A DNA stretch of 64,000 nucleotides from Roseiarcus sp963784805 (GTDB lineage: Bacteria > Pseudomonadota > Alphaproteobacteria > Rhizobiales > Beijerinckiaceae). The notes under the pieces are model-generated. The model was not told where the DNA came from. It searched no databases and saw nothing but the letters and a program-made list of their open reading frames with translations. Positions within the stretch are counted from its first letter, which is position 1; every line of letters starts with the position of its first letter. A program made the translations under genes and the position numbers. The DNA lies in assembly GCA_963784805.1 (NCBI GenBank), contig CAWASR010000005.1, forward strand, positions 1-64,000. The letters run 5' to 3'. Shown here in pieces: positions 1 through 8,774 of the stretch.

Positions 1-682
1 TCAGATCGCCCAATCCATCCGGGCCGTCGGGGCGGATTATCTGCTCGCCGTCAAAGGCAACCAGCCGACCTTGCAGGCCGACATCGAGGCCGCCTTCGAA
101 GCCGCCGACAAGGGCCAGGTCGAGATCGACGCCGATCTCGACAAGGGCCACGGCCGCATCGAAACCCGCACCGTCTCGGTGTTGCGCCAAGTCGACTGGC
201 TCGACGGCGACCGACGCTTTCCCGGCGAAGTCCGCTTCGTCGACGCGTGCGCCATCGTCAGGGTCGAAGCGCGAACCGAACTGAAGGATCGCTCCCGGTT
301 CGACACCCGCTATTACATCACGTCCAGCGCGCGTTCCGCGACCGCGCTCGCACAGGCCATCCGCGGCCACTGGGGCATCGAGAACACCCTGCACTGGACG
401 CTCGACGTAACCTTCCAGGAAGACCTGTCGCGCGTGCGCAAGGGCCACGGCGCGCAAAACATGGCGCTCGTGCGCAAGTTCGCCTTCAACAGGCTGCGCG
501 CCGCCACCCGCATCAGCGACCCGCCCAACCTTCCCGTCAAGCCCTGTCGGCGCAAGACCAAGCCCCCCGGCTCAAAAGCCTCAAGCTGCGCAGAAAAATA
601 GCCAGCTGGGACGTCGAAAGGCTCGCCGAAATCCTCATGGCCCAGACCGGTTAAAGCAAATTAACCCGGATTCGGAGCCCTG
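1..682 (+). mobile_element. ISAs1-type insertion sequence, 3' part only
   Basis: The window opens inside an insertion sequence whose transposase is of the ISAs1 (H-repeat) type. The probable right terminus lies at about 660-682, where the sequence reads outward to GGAGCCCTG; on the other strand this gives the CAGGGCTCC-type end that I associate with ISAs1 elements. The left end is outside the window, so the target duplication cannot be tested. The transposase is frameshifted, so this copy is probably inactive. Confidence 0.7.
2..654 (+). pseudogene. ISAs1 family transposase, C-terminal part, frameshifted
   Basis: The reading frame is open from the window edge (first residues QIAQSIRAVGADYLLAVKGN) and carries typical ISAs1 DDE-transposase landmarks: the LLAVKGNQP stretch, the ITS region, and the RGHWGIENTLHWTLDV block that contains the catalytic Glu. 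The frame ends at 601, but the expected family C-terminus (a basic stretch, then W, then LAEIL) lies in another frame that runs to 654. A one-base indel at roughly 525-550 would join the two. The gene is therefore a frameshifted relic; a sequencing error is the alternative. The N-terminal half is outside the window. Confidence 0.75.
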
Positions 683-706
683 ATTGCTCAATACGGCGCC
701 CATTGC

Positions 707-960
707 TCAACGGACCTCGTCCTGGACGCCGCGAAGCGGCCTCGAAGGACGGCCCCAGGGGGCTCGACAGTATAGCGACGCCCTCTGCGGCATCGTTGGA
801 GGCCTTTTGCTTTCGCAAAAAGCGAGGAACTCCCGGCCCAGGCGGGGGGCCGCCACGTCTTCGATGACGGTCTTCAGGCTTGGATTGTCGTCAAGGAGAG
901 CTTCGATTTCGTCGCGCGCATTGGCGATCGACAGCCGCCGCGGATTGCGGCGGCGCTGAC
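707..960 (-). pseudogene. DUF29-like C-terminal relic
   Basis: Read on the minus strand, about 960 down to the stop at 707-709, an open frame contains RLSIANARDEIEALLDDNPS followed by LKTVIEDVAAPRLG. This resembles the C-terminal part of DUF29 proteins (an Ile/Ala-Arg helix, then an LL-x-(D/E)-x-PSLK motif). No start codon or N-terminal half is visible, and the sequence after FLAFCES looks unrelated. I read it as a truncated relic beside the ISAs1 end, not a functional gene. The family call rests on remembered motif similarity only. Confidence 0.4.
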
Positions 961-1062
961 CGCCTGCCTCCGCGGCCGAACGCAGTTGTCGGTCAGCCTC
1001 CCCTGGCCGCTTGGACGACGCCCGGGGTCAGAAAACGCCCAAACTGAGCTCTGCGCCAACCC

Positions 1063-2514
1063 TCAATGCAGTTTCACGGTCGGCGCCGGCCGGGCGCCGG
1101 GCGTCAAGAAGCGAAGCAAGGTCCGGCCGCGGCCGTGAAGGGCGGCTTCGTGCATCTTGTAGAGTCCGCGATACATCAGACGCGCGACATAGCCTTCGAC
1201 CAAGAAGCTGCGCCCAATCACAAAACCCATCAGGCTGCCGATGGTGCTATAGGCGCCCAGAGACACCAAAGAGCCGAAGTCGCGATAGGCGAACTCGCGC
1301 AATGGCTTGCCGGAAAGCAATCGATTGAGCTGCTTGACCATGAAGTCGGACTGCTGATGCGCGGCCTGCGCGCGCGGGGGCACGCCTTCCGGAAAGCCCG
1401 GACGCGGACAGGCAGCACAGTCGCCGATCGCAAAAATACTGCCATCCAACGTGGTTTGCAACGTTGGGCGGACCACGAGCTGGTTGATGCGGTTGGTCTC
1501 GAGCCCGGCTATTTTGTTGAGGAAATTCGGCGCCTTCACGCCCGCGGACCAGATCACCAGTTCGGACGGAATAAACTCGCCGCCCACGAGCTTTACGCCG
1601 TCCTCGTGCACCTCGGCGACGCGAGCGCCAGTGCGCACCTCCACCCCCAGTTTCGTCAGCAGGTCGTGAGTCGATTTGGAGATGCGCTCCGGCAGAGCGC
1701 GAAGGATGCGGTCTCCGGCCTCGATCAGCACAATGCGAAGGTCGCGCTCAGGGTCGATCCGGTCGAGTCCATAGGCGATAATCGCGCGAGCGGTGTGGTG
1801 CAGTTCCGCGGCGAGCTCGGTGCCGGTGGCGCCGGCGCCGATGATCGCAACGTGCAACTGGCCGGGACGGACGGGAGCGTCCTGGTCCTGCGCGCGCAGG
1901 CAGGCGTTGACCAGACGGTGGTTGAAGCGGCTGGCCTGCTCGGCGGTTTCCAAGGGTACGGCGTAATCCACGGCGCCGGGCGTTCCAAAATCGTTGGTGA
2001 CGCTGCCGACCGCGATCACCAGCGTGTCGTAGCCGATCGTCGCCTTCGGGCTGATTTCGCGCCCCTCGCTATCATGCGTGGGGGCGAGCCTGATCGTTTT
2101 CGCGATACGGTCGAGGCCAATCATTTCGCCGTTGCGGTATCGGAAATGGCGCCAATGCGCCTGGGCGATGTAATTGAGTTCATGCTGAGAGCGGCGCAGG
2201 CTCCCGGCGGCGACCGAATGCAGCAATGGTTTCCAGATGTGGGTGCGGCTGCGGTCGACGAGCGTGACGCGGGCGCGGTTTCGGCGGCCGAGGCGTTCGC
2301 CCAATTTGCTCGCCAGCTCCAGTCCCGCGGCCCCGCCGCCGACGATCACGATGCGATGGAGCGAGTCGTCCATCGCGGGCCGGTTCTGCGCGGCCGGCGA
2401 CCCGTCAGCGACCGGGACATTTTCGGGCGGCCGAGCGGCGTTTGCGGCCAATCGCGACTGGCTTCCGCTGGGCTCGATCTCGATCCCTTGCGCGGCGCCA
2501 AAATCGATTGACAT
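1063..2514 (-). CDS. Type II NADH dehydrogenase-like FAD oxidoreductase
   Basis: This is a 483-residue flavoprotein of the pyridine nucleotide-disulphide oxidoreductase fold. The FAD-binding Rossmann motif RIVIVGGGAAGLELASKLGE is at about residues 54-73, the NAD(P)-binding motif HVAIIGAGATGTELAAEL follows in the middle, and the second FAD motif GSIFAIGDCAA lies further on. The order and the C-terminal amphipathic tail match NDH-2 enzymes, which oxidise NADH and reduce quinone at the inner face of the membrane without pumping protons. The start at 2514 is supported by AAAGGAG six bases upstream of ATG. An unusual low-complexity extension of about 47 residues precedes the fold; an internal ATG at 2373 would remove it. 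A related sulfide:quinone-type role is not excluded. Confidence 0.85.
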   Translation of the reverse strand: MSIDFGAAQGIEIEPSGSQSRLAANAARPPENVPVADGSPAAQNRPAMDDSLHRIVIVGGGAAGLELASKLGERLGRRNRARVTLVDRSRTHIWKPLLHSVAAGSLRRSQHELNYIAQAHWRHFRYRNGEMIGLDRIAKTIRLAPTHDSEGREISPKATIGYDTLVIAVGSVTNDFGTPGAVDYAVPLETAEQASRFNHRLVNACLRAQDQDAPVRPGQLHVAIIGAGATGTELAAELHHTARAIIAYGLDRIDPERDLRIVLIEAGDRILRALPERISKSTHDLLTKLGVEVRTGARVAEVHEDGVKLVGGEFIPSELVIWSAGVKAPNFLNKIAGLETNRINQLVVRPTLQTTLDGSIFAIGDCAACPRPGFPEGVPPRAQAAHQQSDFMVKQLNRLLSGKPLREFAYRDFGSLVSLGAYSTIGSLMGFVIGRSFLVEGYVARLMYRGLYKMHEAALHGRGRTLLRFLTPGARPAPTVKLH

Positions 2515-2600
2515 TGAAACTCCTTTGAGGACGACCAGATTCATTCTCAAGCGATCATAGCTCGAAGTATAGTGCAGTGCAACATTTTTCTGAACCCTGG

Positions 2601-2615
2601 TTGTGCATCGCACAA
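2601..2615. promoter_or_regulatory. TGC palindrome upstream of the NDH-2-like gene
   Basis: TTGTGCATCGCACAA is a perfect palindrome with 6-base arms around ATC. It lies about 90 bases upstream of the NDH-2-like start, with a second TGC-rich pair (TGCAGTGC) at 2573-2580. Such TGC/GCA dyads suit a dimeric repressor. PhaR-type regulators of alphaproteobacteria are said to bind TGC-rich dyads, but that link is only a suggestion. Confidence 0.35.
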
Positions 2616-2770
2616 TCGCGGCCTAGAGCGGGATGCGAATGAGTGGATGCCGGTTTCGCAAGAAACCAGCGTCGCCCAGCGGAATTGACGCTGCCGGCGC
2701 CCGAGGCGCGCTTGCTCCGCAAGAGATCGACAGCGAATTGCGGCGGCGTCAGCGACCGAGCGAGTCCGGT

Positions 2771-3961
2771 TCACCTCACCCTCCCCGCCCGGAACGCCTC
2801 CACCGTCTTCATCACGCCGCGCAACTCGGCGAGGCCCTTGAGGCGGCCAATGAAGGAATAGCCGGGGTTCGCGCGTTTGGCCAGATCGTCGCCGTAGAGA
2901 TGGCCGTGGTCGGGGCGCATCGGGATTTCGGAATCGGCGCGGCCTTCGGCGCGGCGGCGCTCCTCCTCCGCCATCATGGCGGCGACGAGCGCGACGAGGT
3001 CCGCATCGCCGTCCAAGTGATCCGCCTCGAAGAACGAGCCGTCCGGCTCGCGCTTCACGTTGCGCAGGTGGACGAAATGAATCCGGGGGCCGAATTCGCG
3101 GGCCATCGCGACGAGATCGTTGGCCGGATTGGAGCCGAACGAGCCGGCGCACAAGGTCAGTCCGCAGGCCTGCGACGGCACCGCCTCAAACAGCTTGCGC
3201 ACGTCCTCGGCCGTCGACATCACCCGCGGCAGGCCGAAGATCGGGAAGGCGGGATCGTCGGGATGGATGGCGAGCCTTGCCCCTTCCTCCTGCGCGACCG
3301 CCGCGATCTCGCGCACGAAGGCGATCAGATTGGCGCGCAGATCCTCGACCGCGATCCCCCTATAGAGCGCGAGCGCGCGCCTGAAGCTCTGGCGGTCGTA
3401 AGCGAAGTCGCGCGCCGGCAGCCAGTCGATCAGCACCCGTTCGAGCGCCTGCCTTTTGTCCGGCTTCATCTTTTCCAGGCGCGCTTGCGCGGACGCGATC
3501 TGCGCCGGCGAATAGCCGGCCTCGGCGTCCTCGCGCTCGAGCATGAAGAGATCGTAGGCCGCGAAATCGACCGCGTCGAAGCGCAGAGCCTTCCCGCCGT
3601 TGGGCAGGGGCCAGTCGAGATCGGTCCGGGTCCAGTCGGTGATGGCCATGAAATTGTAGCAGAAGACCTTCACCCCGGCCCGCGCGGCGTTGCGGATCGA
3701 CTGCTTGTGATTATCGATCTTTTCGCGATAGCCGCCGCTTCGGGTCTTGATCTCCTCGCCGACGCCGATGCTCTCGACCACCGACCAGACAAGCCCCGCG
3801 CGCTCGATCGACGCGCGGCGCTTTTCGATCTCGTCGACGCTCCAGACCTCGCCCTGGTTCTTATGGTGGAGCGCGGTGACGATGCCGGCGGCGCCGGCCT
3901 GCGCCGCATTTTCGAGGCCGACCGGATCGTCCGGCCCAAACCAGCGCCAAGTTTGATTCAT
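2771..3961 (-). CDS. uxuA: Mannonate dehydratase
   Basis: The 396-residue protein matches the length and sequence character of UxuA, which dehydrates D-mannonate to 2-keto-3-deoxygluconate in hexuronate catabolism. Family landmarks are the N-terminal MNQTWRWFGPDDPV, the metal-site region AIHPDDPAFPIFGLPRV (HPDDP at residues 233-237), CAGSFGSNP near 272, HFVHLRNV near 295-302, and RPDHGHLYGDD near 355. The fold is a TIM barrel with a divalent metal. No uxaC, uxuB or kdgK gene is adjacent; the only other possible sugar-acid gene nearby is the SDR at 5354-6250. The flanking gaps (2515-2770 and 3962-4114) show no gene. Confidence 0.93.
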   Translation of the reverse strand: MNQTWRWFGPDDPVGLENAAQAGAAGIVTALHHKNQGEVWSVDEIEKRRASIERAGLVWSVVESIGVGEEIKTRSGGYREKIDNHKQSIRNAARAGVKVFCYNFMAITDWTRTDLDWPLPNGGKALRFDAVDFAAYDLFMLEREDAEAGYSPAQIASAQARLEKMKPDKRQALERVLIDWLPARDFAYDRQSFRRALALYRGIAVEDLRANLIAFVREIAAVAQEEGARLAIHPDDPAFPIFGLPRVMSTAEDVRKLFEAVPSQACGLTLCAGSFGSNPANDLVAMAREFGPRIHFVHLRNVKREPDGSFFEADHLDGDADLVALVAAMMAEEERRRAEGRADSEIPMRPDHGHLYGDDLAKRANPGYSFIGRLKGLAELRGVMKTVEAFRAGRVR

Positions 3962-4114
3962 CGGAGGCTCCCTTCGCGCGAAAACGGTCAGCCGGCCCTT
4001 CGGTCCAACTTCTCCCGCACCGGGCGGAGAGAGACGCCCGTTCTTTGCGGGCTGAGCGGGAGAAGGGAAACGCCCCTCGCCCGTTCACGGGCGACCGGTT
4101 GGGGTGCGCGCCGC

Positions 4115-5068
4115 CTAAATCTTCCGGCCGATGGCGAGGAATTTCGCCGCGCGCGCTTCGACGAGCTCCTCGCGGGTCATATTGTGGAGCGACTTGAGGG
4201 CCTCGCCGATCGCTTGGCCGGTCGCCGCGATCGCCGCGGCCGGATCGCGGTGGGCGCCGCCGACCGGCTCGGGAACGATCCCGTCGATGACGCCGAACCT
4301 GAGCAGGTCCTGGGCCGTGATCTTCATGCTCATCGCCGCGTCCTGCGCCCGCGAGGAATCACGCCACAGGATCGAAGCCGACGCCTCGGGCGAAGCGACG
4401 GTGTAGATCGCATGTTCGAGCATCAAAACCTTGTTGCAGGTGGCGATGGCGACCGCGCCTCCCGACCCGCCCTCGCCGACGACGACAGCGACGCTGGGCA
4501 CGCCGAGCGAAAGACACGCGTCGATCGAGCGGGCGATCGCCTCGGCCTGGCCGCGCTCCTCGGCGTCGATGCCCGGAAAGGCGCCGGCCGTGTCAACGAG
4601 CGCAATCACCGGCAGGCCGAAACGGTCGGCAAGCTGCATCAGGCGCACCGCCTTGCGGTAGCCCTCCGGGCGCGCCATGCCGAAATTGTGGCGCAAGCGG
4701 CTCTGGGTGTCGTCGCCCTTCTCCTGACCCATGAGGCAGACCGGTTCGCCCTCGAACCGGCCTAGACCGCCGACGATCGCCTCGTCCTCGCCGAAATAAC
4801 GGTCGCCCGCAAGCGGGGTGAATTCGGCGATGAGCCCGCTGACGTAGTCGGTGAAGCGCGGCCTGCCCTGCACACGGGCGACCTGGGTTTTCTGCCACGG
4901 CGTCAGATTGGCGTAGAGGTCGGCCAGCGCCTTGTCCGCCCTGGCCTCCAGCCTGGCGATTTCGTCTGCGATCGCCGGCGATTCCTCCTTTTCTGCAACC
5001 GCGCGCAACTCGTCGAGACGGGCGTCAATATCGGCGACCGGCGCTTCGAAACTGAGATAGGTGCGCAT
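4115..5068 (-). CDS. accA: Acetyl-CoA carboxylase carboxyltransferase subunit alpha
   Basis: The 317-residue AccA forms the A2B2 carboxyltransferase with AccD and transfers the carboxyl group from biotin-BCCP to acetyl-CoA, the committed step of fatty acid synthesis. The N-terminal helical region (ADIDARLDELRAV), GRPRFTDYVSGLI, and the oxyanion/CoA-binding glycine-rich segments LVDTAGAFPGIDAEERGQAEAI and VVVGEGGSGGAVAIATCNKVL are all present. The length is the usual one for Hyphomicrobiales. It lies on the same strand as the SDR and xerC upstream, an arrangement often seen around accA in this order. The gap 5069-5353 holds no recognisable gene. Confidence 0.97.
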   Translation of the reverse strand: MRTYLSFEAPVADIDARLDELRAVAEKEESPAIADEIARLEARADKALADLYANLTPWQKTQVARVQGRPRFTDYVSGLIAEFTPLAGDRYFGEDEAIVGGLGRFEGEPVCLMGQEKGDDTQSRLRHNFGMARPEGYRKAVRLMQLADRFGLPVIALVDTAGAFPGIDAEERGQAEAIARSIDACLSLGVPSVAVVVGEGGSGGAVAIATCNKVLMLEHAIYTVASPEASASILWRDSSRAQDAAMSMKITAQDLLRFGVIDGIVPEPVGGAHRDPAAAIAATGQAIGEALKSLHNMTREELVEARAAKFLAIGRKI

Positions 5069-5353
5069 CGAAACCTAGAAACCAGCCGCCGGGCCGTCGC
5101 GGCGCGCGAAACTGGCGGCGGCAAAGCGCGAAGTCAAGCTTGAGCCGATTTCGGCCAAGCCCGAACTCGGGTTAACGGGGATCTTGGAGCGGGTTCCGGG
5201 TAGGCAGAATCGGTTTGGGATTCCCAAGAGGAGCGAATCGCGTTTCACCCTGTTGGCTGCGAGGGAGTTCAGCATGGACGGCCAACCCTTATTCGCGAGA
5301 TTTGCGGCGACCGTCGGCTCGAGCGGTTCGGGCGCTTGGGAGCCGGCGGGACC

Positions 5354-6250
5354 CTAAGACTTGAGGTAACGGCGCCAGTTGTGCGCTTCTTTGAAGCCCA
5401 GCACCTCGCGCGCCTTGCGGTTCGACAGCGGCGCTTCGAATTCGCCCATTTCGCGGGTGACCGGCGTCTTCGGACAAAGCTTCGCCAGCGCCTTCCTGGT
5501 CGGCGTCTCGAGCGTGATCGTGTCGTTGACGGCGTTGAAGACCTGGAAGCCGAGCCCGTCCTTTTCAAGGCACAGCCGCACGATCTCGCCGAGGTCGCGG
5601 GCGTCGACATAGCTCCAGGCGTTGCGCTTGCGCATCGGCGGGTCGGCGAGAAATTCCGCGAACCGAGGATACTCATGCGGCTCGATCACGTTGCCGATGC
5701 GCAACGCGTAGATGTCGGCGCCGTAGCGCATCGCGAAGGCGCGCGCAGTCTTTTCGTTGCAGACCTTGGAGAGGCCGTAGGAATCCATCGGGTCGATGTC
5801 GTAATCCTCTTCAAGCGGGAAGGAATGAAAGTCCTTGTCGCCCTCGGCGAAGCAGACGCCGTAGGTCGTCTCGCTGGAGGCGATGACGACCTTCCTGACC
5901 CCGAGCTTCATCGCCGCTTCGATCACGTTGTAGGTGCTCAGCACGTTGGTGGCGAAGGTGACGTTGTCGGGCTCGATCAGCACCCGCGGAATGGCGGCGA
6001 AATGGACCACCGCGTCCGGCGGGCGCGGCGGATGGCCGAGATCGAAGCCGGCAAAGTCGGGGTGGGTCGTCAACGCGTTGAACGTCTGGCCGCTGTCGGT
6101 GAGATCGGCGATCAGAGTCGGCGCTTCGCCTGAGTCGAGGGGCTTCAGATCGACGTTGAGGATCGAATATCCATGGGCTGCGAGATGCGGGATGGCGTGC
6201 CGGCCGGCCTTGCCGGTTCCGCCGGTGAAGACGATGCGTTTGCCGGACAT
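5354..6250 (-). CDS. NAD-dependent epimerase/dehydratase family protein (extended SDR)
   Basis: The 298-residue protein is an extended short-chain dehydrogenase. It has the N-terminal NAD(P) motif VFTGGTGKAGRHAIPHLAAHG, the DAVVHFAAIP strand, the active-site Ser region VVIASSETTYG and the YGLSK tetrad Tyr/Lys. GAGGAAAG lies about five bases upstream of the ATG at 6250. The substrate is not evident. Uronate dehydrogenases belong to this broad group, and uxuA is two genes away, so a sugar or uronate substrate is possible, but no diagnostic residue supports it. No signal peptide is seen; a cytoplasmic location is expected. Confidence 0.8.
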   Translation of the reverse strand: MSGKRIVFTGGTGKAGRHAIPHLAAHGYSILNVDLKPLDSGEAPTLIADLTDSGQTFNALTTHPDFAGFDLGHPPRPPDAVVHFAAIPRVLIEPDNVTFATNVLSTYNVIEAAMKLGVRKVVIASSETTYGVCFAEGDKDFHSFPLEEDYDIDPMDSYGLSKVCNEKTARAFAMRYGADIYALRIGNVIEPHEYPRFAEFLADPPMRKRNAWSYVDARDLGEIVRLCLEKDGLGFQVFNAVNDTITLETPTRKALAKLCPKTPVTREMGEFEAPLSNRKAREVLGFKEAHNWRRYLKS

Positions 6251-6321
6251 AAGGCTTTCCTCGCGGTTCGGATGACGGCGTCATCATACCGCGTTGGGCG
6301 GGCGTCCGTCGACCGCGGCGC

Positions 6322-7338
6322 TCACGCCCTCGGATGGGCTGAGCGATACGCGGCGATCAGCCGCGCGCCGTCGACGCCGGTATAGACCTGGGTCGTCGAC
6401 AGCGAGGCATGGCCGAGCAGGTCCTGGATGGTGCGCAGGTCGCCCCCGCGCTCCAGGAGATGGGTGGCGAAGGAATGGCGCAAAGCGTGCGGCGTCGCGC
6501 TGTCGGGCAGCCCGAGCGCGCCGCGCATCCGCTCCATCGCCAGTTGCACGATTCGCGGCGACAGCGGCCCGCCCTTCGCGCCGACGAACAGGGGCCCGCC
6601 GGGTTTCAGCGCGTAAGGGCAAAGCGCGAGATAGTCTTCGACCGCCCTGCGCACTGGCGCGATGATCGGCGCCGAGCGCGTCTTCTTGCCCTTGCCGACG
6701 ATCGTGATCGCCTCAGTGGCCCCGATCGGCGCGTCGGCGCGCCGGATCGACAGCGCCTCCGAGATGCGCAGCCCCGCCCCGTAACACAGCGCCAGCACCG
6801 CGGCGTCGCGCGCCAAAATCCATTGCTCGCGCGCCTCGCCTTCGCGCGGGGCGGTGGTCGCGACGGCTCTTGCGTCCGGGGCGCTCAAAGGCCGGGGAAG
6901 GCGCCGCGCGGCCCTGGGCGCGCGCACCGCGCCAAGCGCCGAGGCCGTTTCGCCGCCCTCTCGGGCGATGTGGCGCGCCAGCGACCGCAAGGCCGACAGC
7001 GCGCGCTGCAGCGAACGGCCCTCGACCCCTTCCGCCCGGCGGCGCGCCAGAAACGCCCTTAAGTCCGAAGGCGCGCAATCGGTGAAATCGGCGATTGCCG
7101 GCGGGGCGCCGAAGCGCTCGGCGAGGAAGGCGAGGAATTGCCTGGCGTCGCGGCCATAGGCCTCGATGGTGTGAGCGGACATCCGCCGCTCGCCGTTGAG
7201 CCGCCCGAGCCATGCCGAGACGGCCGCGGCGAGGTCGGGCGCGGCGGGAAGGGCGGCAAGCTCGAGCGAACTCGGCGGGTTTCGGCATCGGGGCAGAATA
7301 GAGCCCGGGGCCTTAAGGGGCGGTTGCGGAGCGCGCAA
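6322..7338 (-). CDS. xerC: Tyrosine recombinase XerC
   Basis: This is a site-specific recombinase that resolves chromosome dimers at dif together with XerD. The N-terminal core-binding domain (RRMSAHTIEAYGRDARQFLA) is followed by the catalytic domain with Arg in GAGLRISEAL, Lys in GKGKKTRSAP, the HALRHSFATHLLERGGDL box, HASLS and the nucleophile Tyr in TTQVYTGV. The open frame extends far upstream to 7836, through a repeat array and into an IS, so the true start is downstream of that. TTG codons at 7338 and 7344 give about 338-340 residues, slightly long for the family; the exact start is not fixed by a ribosome binding site. XerC is preferred to XerD from the N-terminal sequence, not from context. 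Confidence 0.85.
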   Translation of the reverse strand: MRAPQPPLKAPGSILPRCRNPPSSLELAALPAAPDLAAAVSAWLGRLNGERRMSAHTIEAYGRDARQFLAFLAERFGAPPAIADFTDCAPSDLRAFLARRRAEGVEGRSLQRALSALRSLARHIAREGGETASALGAVRAPRAARRLPRPLSAPDARAVATTAPREGEAREQWILARDAAVLALCYGAGLRISEALSIRRADAPIGATEAITIVGKGKKTRSAPIIAPVRRAVEDYLALCPYALKPGGPLFVGAKGGPLSPRIVQLAMERMRGALGLPDSATPHALRHSFATHLLERGGDLRTIQDLLGHASLSTTQVYTGVDGARLIAAYRSAHPRA

Positions 7339-7379
7339 TCGCAATCTGGCGCTTGTCGCCCGCGCCCAGCCAAATTTTT

Positions 7380-7459
7380 CCAAGCCGATCCAAGCCAGAC
7401 CAAGAGAATCCAAGGAAATCCAAGCAAAAATACGCTTGGATTTGCTTGGATTTGCTTGG
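7380..7459. repeat. Helically phased CCAAG/CTTGG array
   Basis: CCAAG begins at 7380, 7390, 7400, 7410 and 7420, exactly every 10 bases. After a short A-rich spacer the reverse complement CTTGG begins at 7435, 7445 and 7455, again every 10 bases. The inner units form a perfect 10-bp stem, AAATCCAAGC with GCTTGGATTT around an 8-base loop. The array lies just upstream of the probable xerC start. It could be a protein-binding array, a hairpin, or a simple repeat expansion. Confidence 0.85.
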
Positions 7460-7677
7460 ATTCTTTCGTCCGAATCGAGACTTTTCAATGGGTTAAGTCG
7501 AATCCGAACGGAAAAAAAATCGTCAGGGTCAATAACCGCCATGTACATCTTGTGATATGCGCCCGCGCGGGCCGAACCGGCGGCTTCCGCCCTGGTCCCT
7601 CGGCCCGCGCTGGCGACTGCTTTGTTCATGACAAGAGGCACACTAACACGGCTTCGGATTTTCAGCAAGAAATTGCC

Positions 7678-8774
7678 CGCTCTTATAGCGTTATCTGTTG
7701 GTATGGCCCGTTGCCGATAGCGCCGCGGATCCATTTTGGCGGATCGAGGTGTTGGCCCCAGGCTTCGAGGGCGCGTCGCCAGCCGAGATAGCTTGGCAGG
7801 TTTTTGGTGGCGACGCCGTTGAAGCGGTTGAGCCATTGCTTGAGGCGGCTGTGGTAGGCGTTGACGTTATTGATGTGCAGGTGAGGCGCCTCGGCGGTCG
7901 GCTTTCCCGGCGAAGGCACGGCGTGAAAGGGAATTTTGGCCTTGCGCGCGAAGGCGGCCAATGGCTTGCCGCCATCCCCGACGAGATGATTTCCGGGCGT
8001 AACGACGCCCGTCAGCACGGCGGCGATCGAGGCGCCGTCGTCCTGCGGCAGAACGGCGTCGAAGGTCGCGCCCTTCCGGTCGCGGGCGACGAGAACGGGA
8101 ATATTGTCCTGATAGGAACCCGGATGACGGGCCGTTCCGCCCCGCTTGCGCGCCTTTCGCGACAGATTGGACCAGCGGCCCTTGAAGGACTCGAGGATAA
8201 AGGTCTCATCCGCCTCGACGATTCCGCTCAACGTTCAAGGCTTGTCGTCGGCGGGCGCGCGGAGAAACCGATGCCGCCAGCGGAAGGCGGTGGTCGGATG
8301 GACGCCGCACAGTTCAGCGGTCTTGGCCAGGCTCTTGCCCTCGATCATCGCCTGGGCGTGATCGAGCCAACGCTCCTTCTTGCGCAGATGCGCCATCGGC
8401 GTTTTGGTCAGCGCGTTGAACGTGCGCCCGCAACTCTTGCAGCGGAACCGCAACAGCCCGTCCGAGCGGCCCCAGCCACTGATCTCGCGGCCGGCGCAAT
8501 GGGGGCAGCCCTGACTTTCCACCCGCTCAACGCTCATCGCTCCAAGCGCGTCCTCGCGCCGGCCGCGCTTGCCGCCTTCGCCAGCCGAAGCTCCTTCTCC
8601 CGAAGCGGCAACCTTCTCGTCCGCCTTCGTCAGCGCCTGCAAGGCCTCCCGCCGCTGCTCCGCGCTCATGCCCGCAATTGCCGAAAGCCAAGCCGAAAAG
8701 TCCTGAGCCCGCATCGAATCATCCCTCGACCCGAAACCATTCTAATCAAACCAATAGATAACGCTATAAGAGCC
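7678..8774 (-). mobile_element. IS1595-type insertion sequence, complete, nested
   Basis: This is a complete 1,097-bp element. Its ends are near-perfect inverted repeats: positions 7679-7701 and the complement of 8751-8773 differ at one position (GTTATCTGTTGG versus GTTATCTATTGG at the inner part). It is flanked by an 8-bp duplication AAATTGCC at 7670-7677 and 8775-8782, the length expected for IS1595. The insertion lies inside the 16-bp left target duplication of the neighbouring ISNCY-type element, so this element arrived second. The transposase stop TAA lies within the left inverted repeat. Confidence 0.92.
7683..8714 (-). pseudogene. IS1595 family transposase with in-frame stop
   Basis: Two open segments in the same frame (8714 to 8235, and about 8231 to 7683) together give a typical IS1595/ISXO2 transposase of about 343 codons. 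The N-terminal part carries a zinc ribbon (CPHC and CKSC, about residues 70-93) and a helix-turn-helix segment. The C-terminal part begins at SGIVEADETF, with the catalytic Asp region DETFILES, and continues to INNVNAYHSRLKQWLNRFNG. They are separated only by TGA at 8235-8237, read as ADDKP-stop-TLSGIVEADE. A single CGA-to-TGA change would explain it. The copy is probably dead unless the stop is suppressed. Confidence 0.85.

Noticed and set aside
6322..7836. A 504-codon frame for xerC starting at 7836
   Set aside because: It runs through the phased repeat array and starts inside the IS1595 element. The added residues have no recombinase homology, so a start near 7338 is used.
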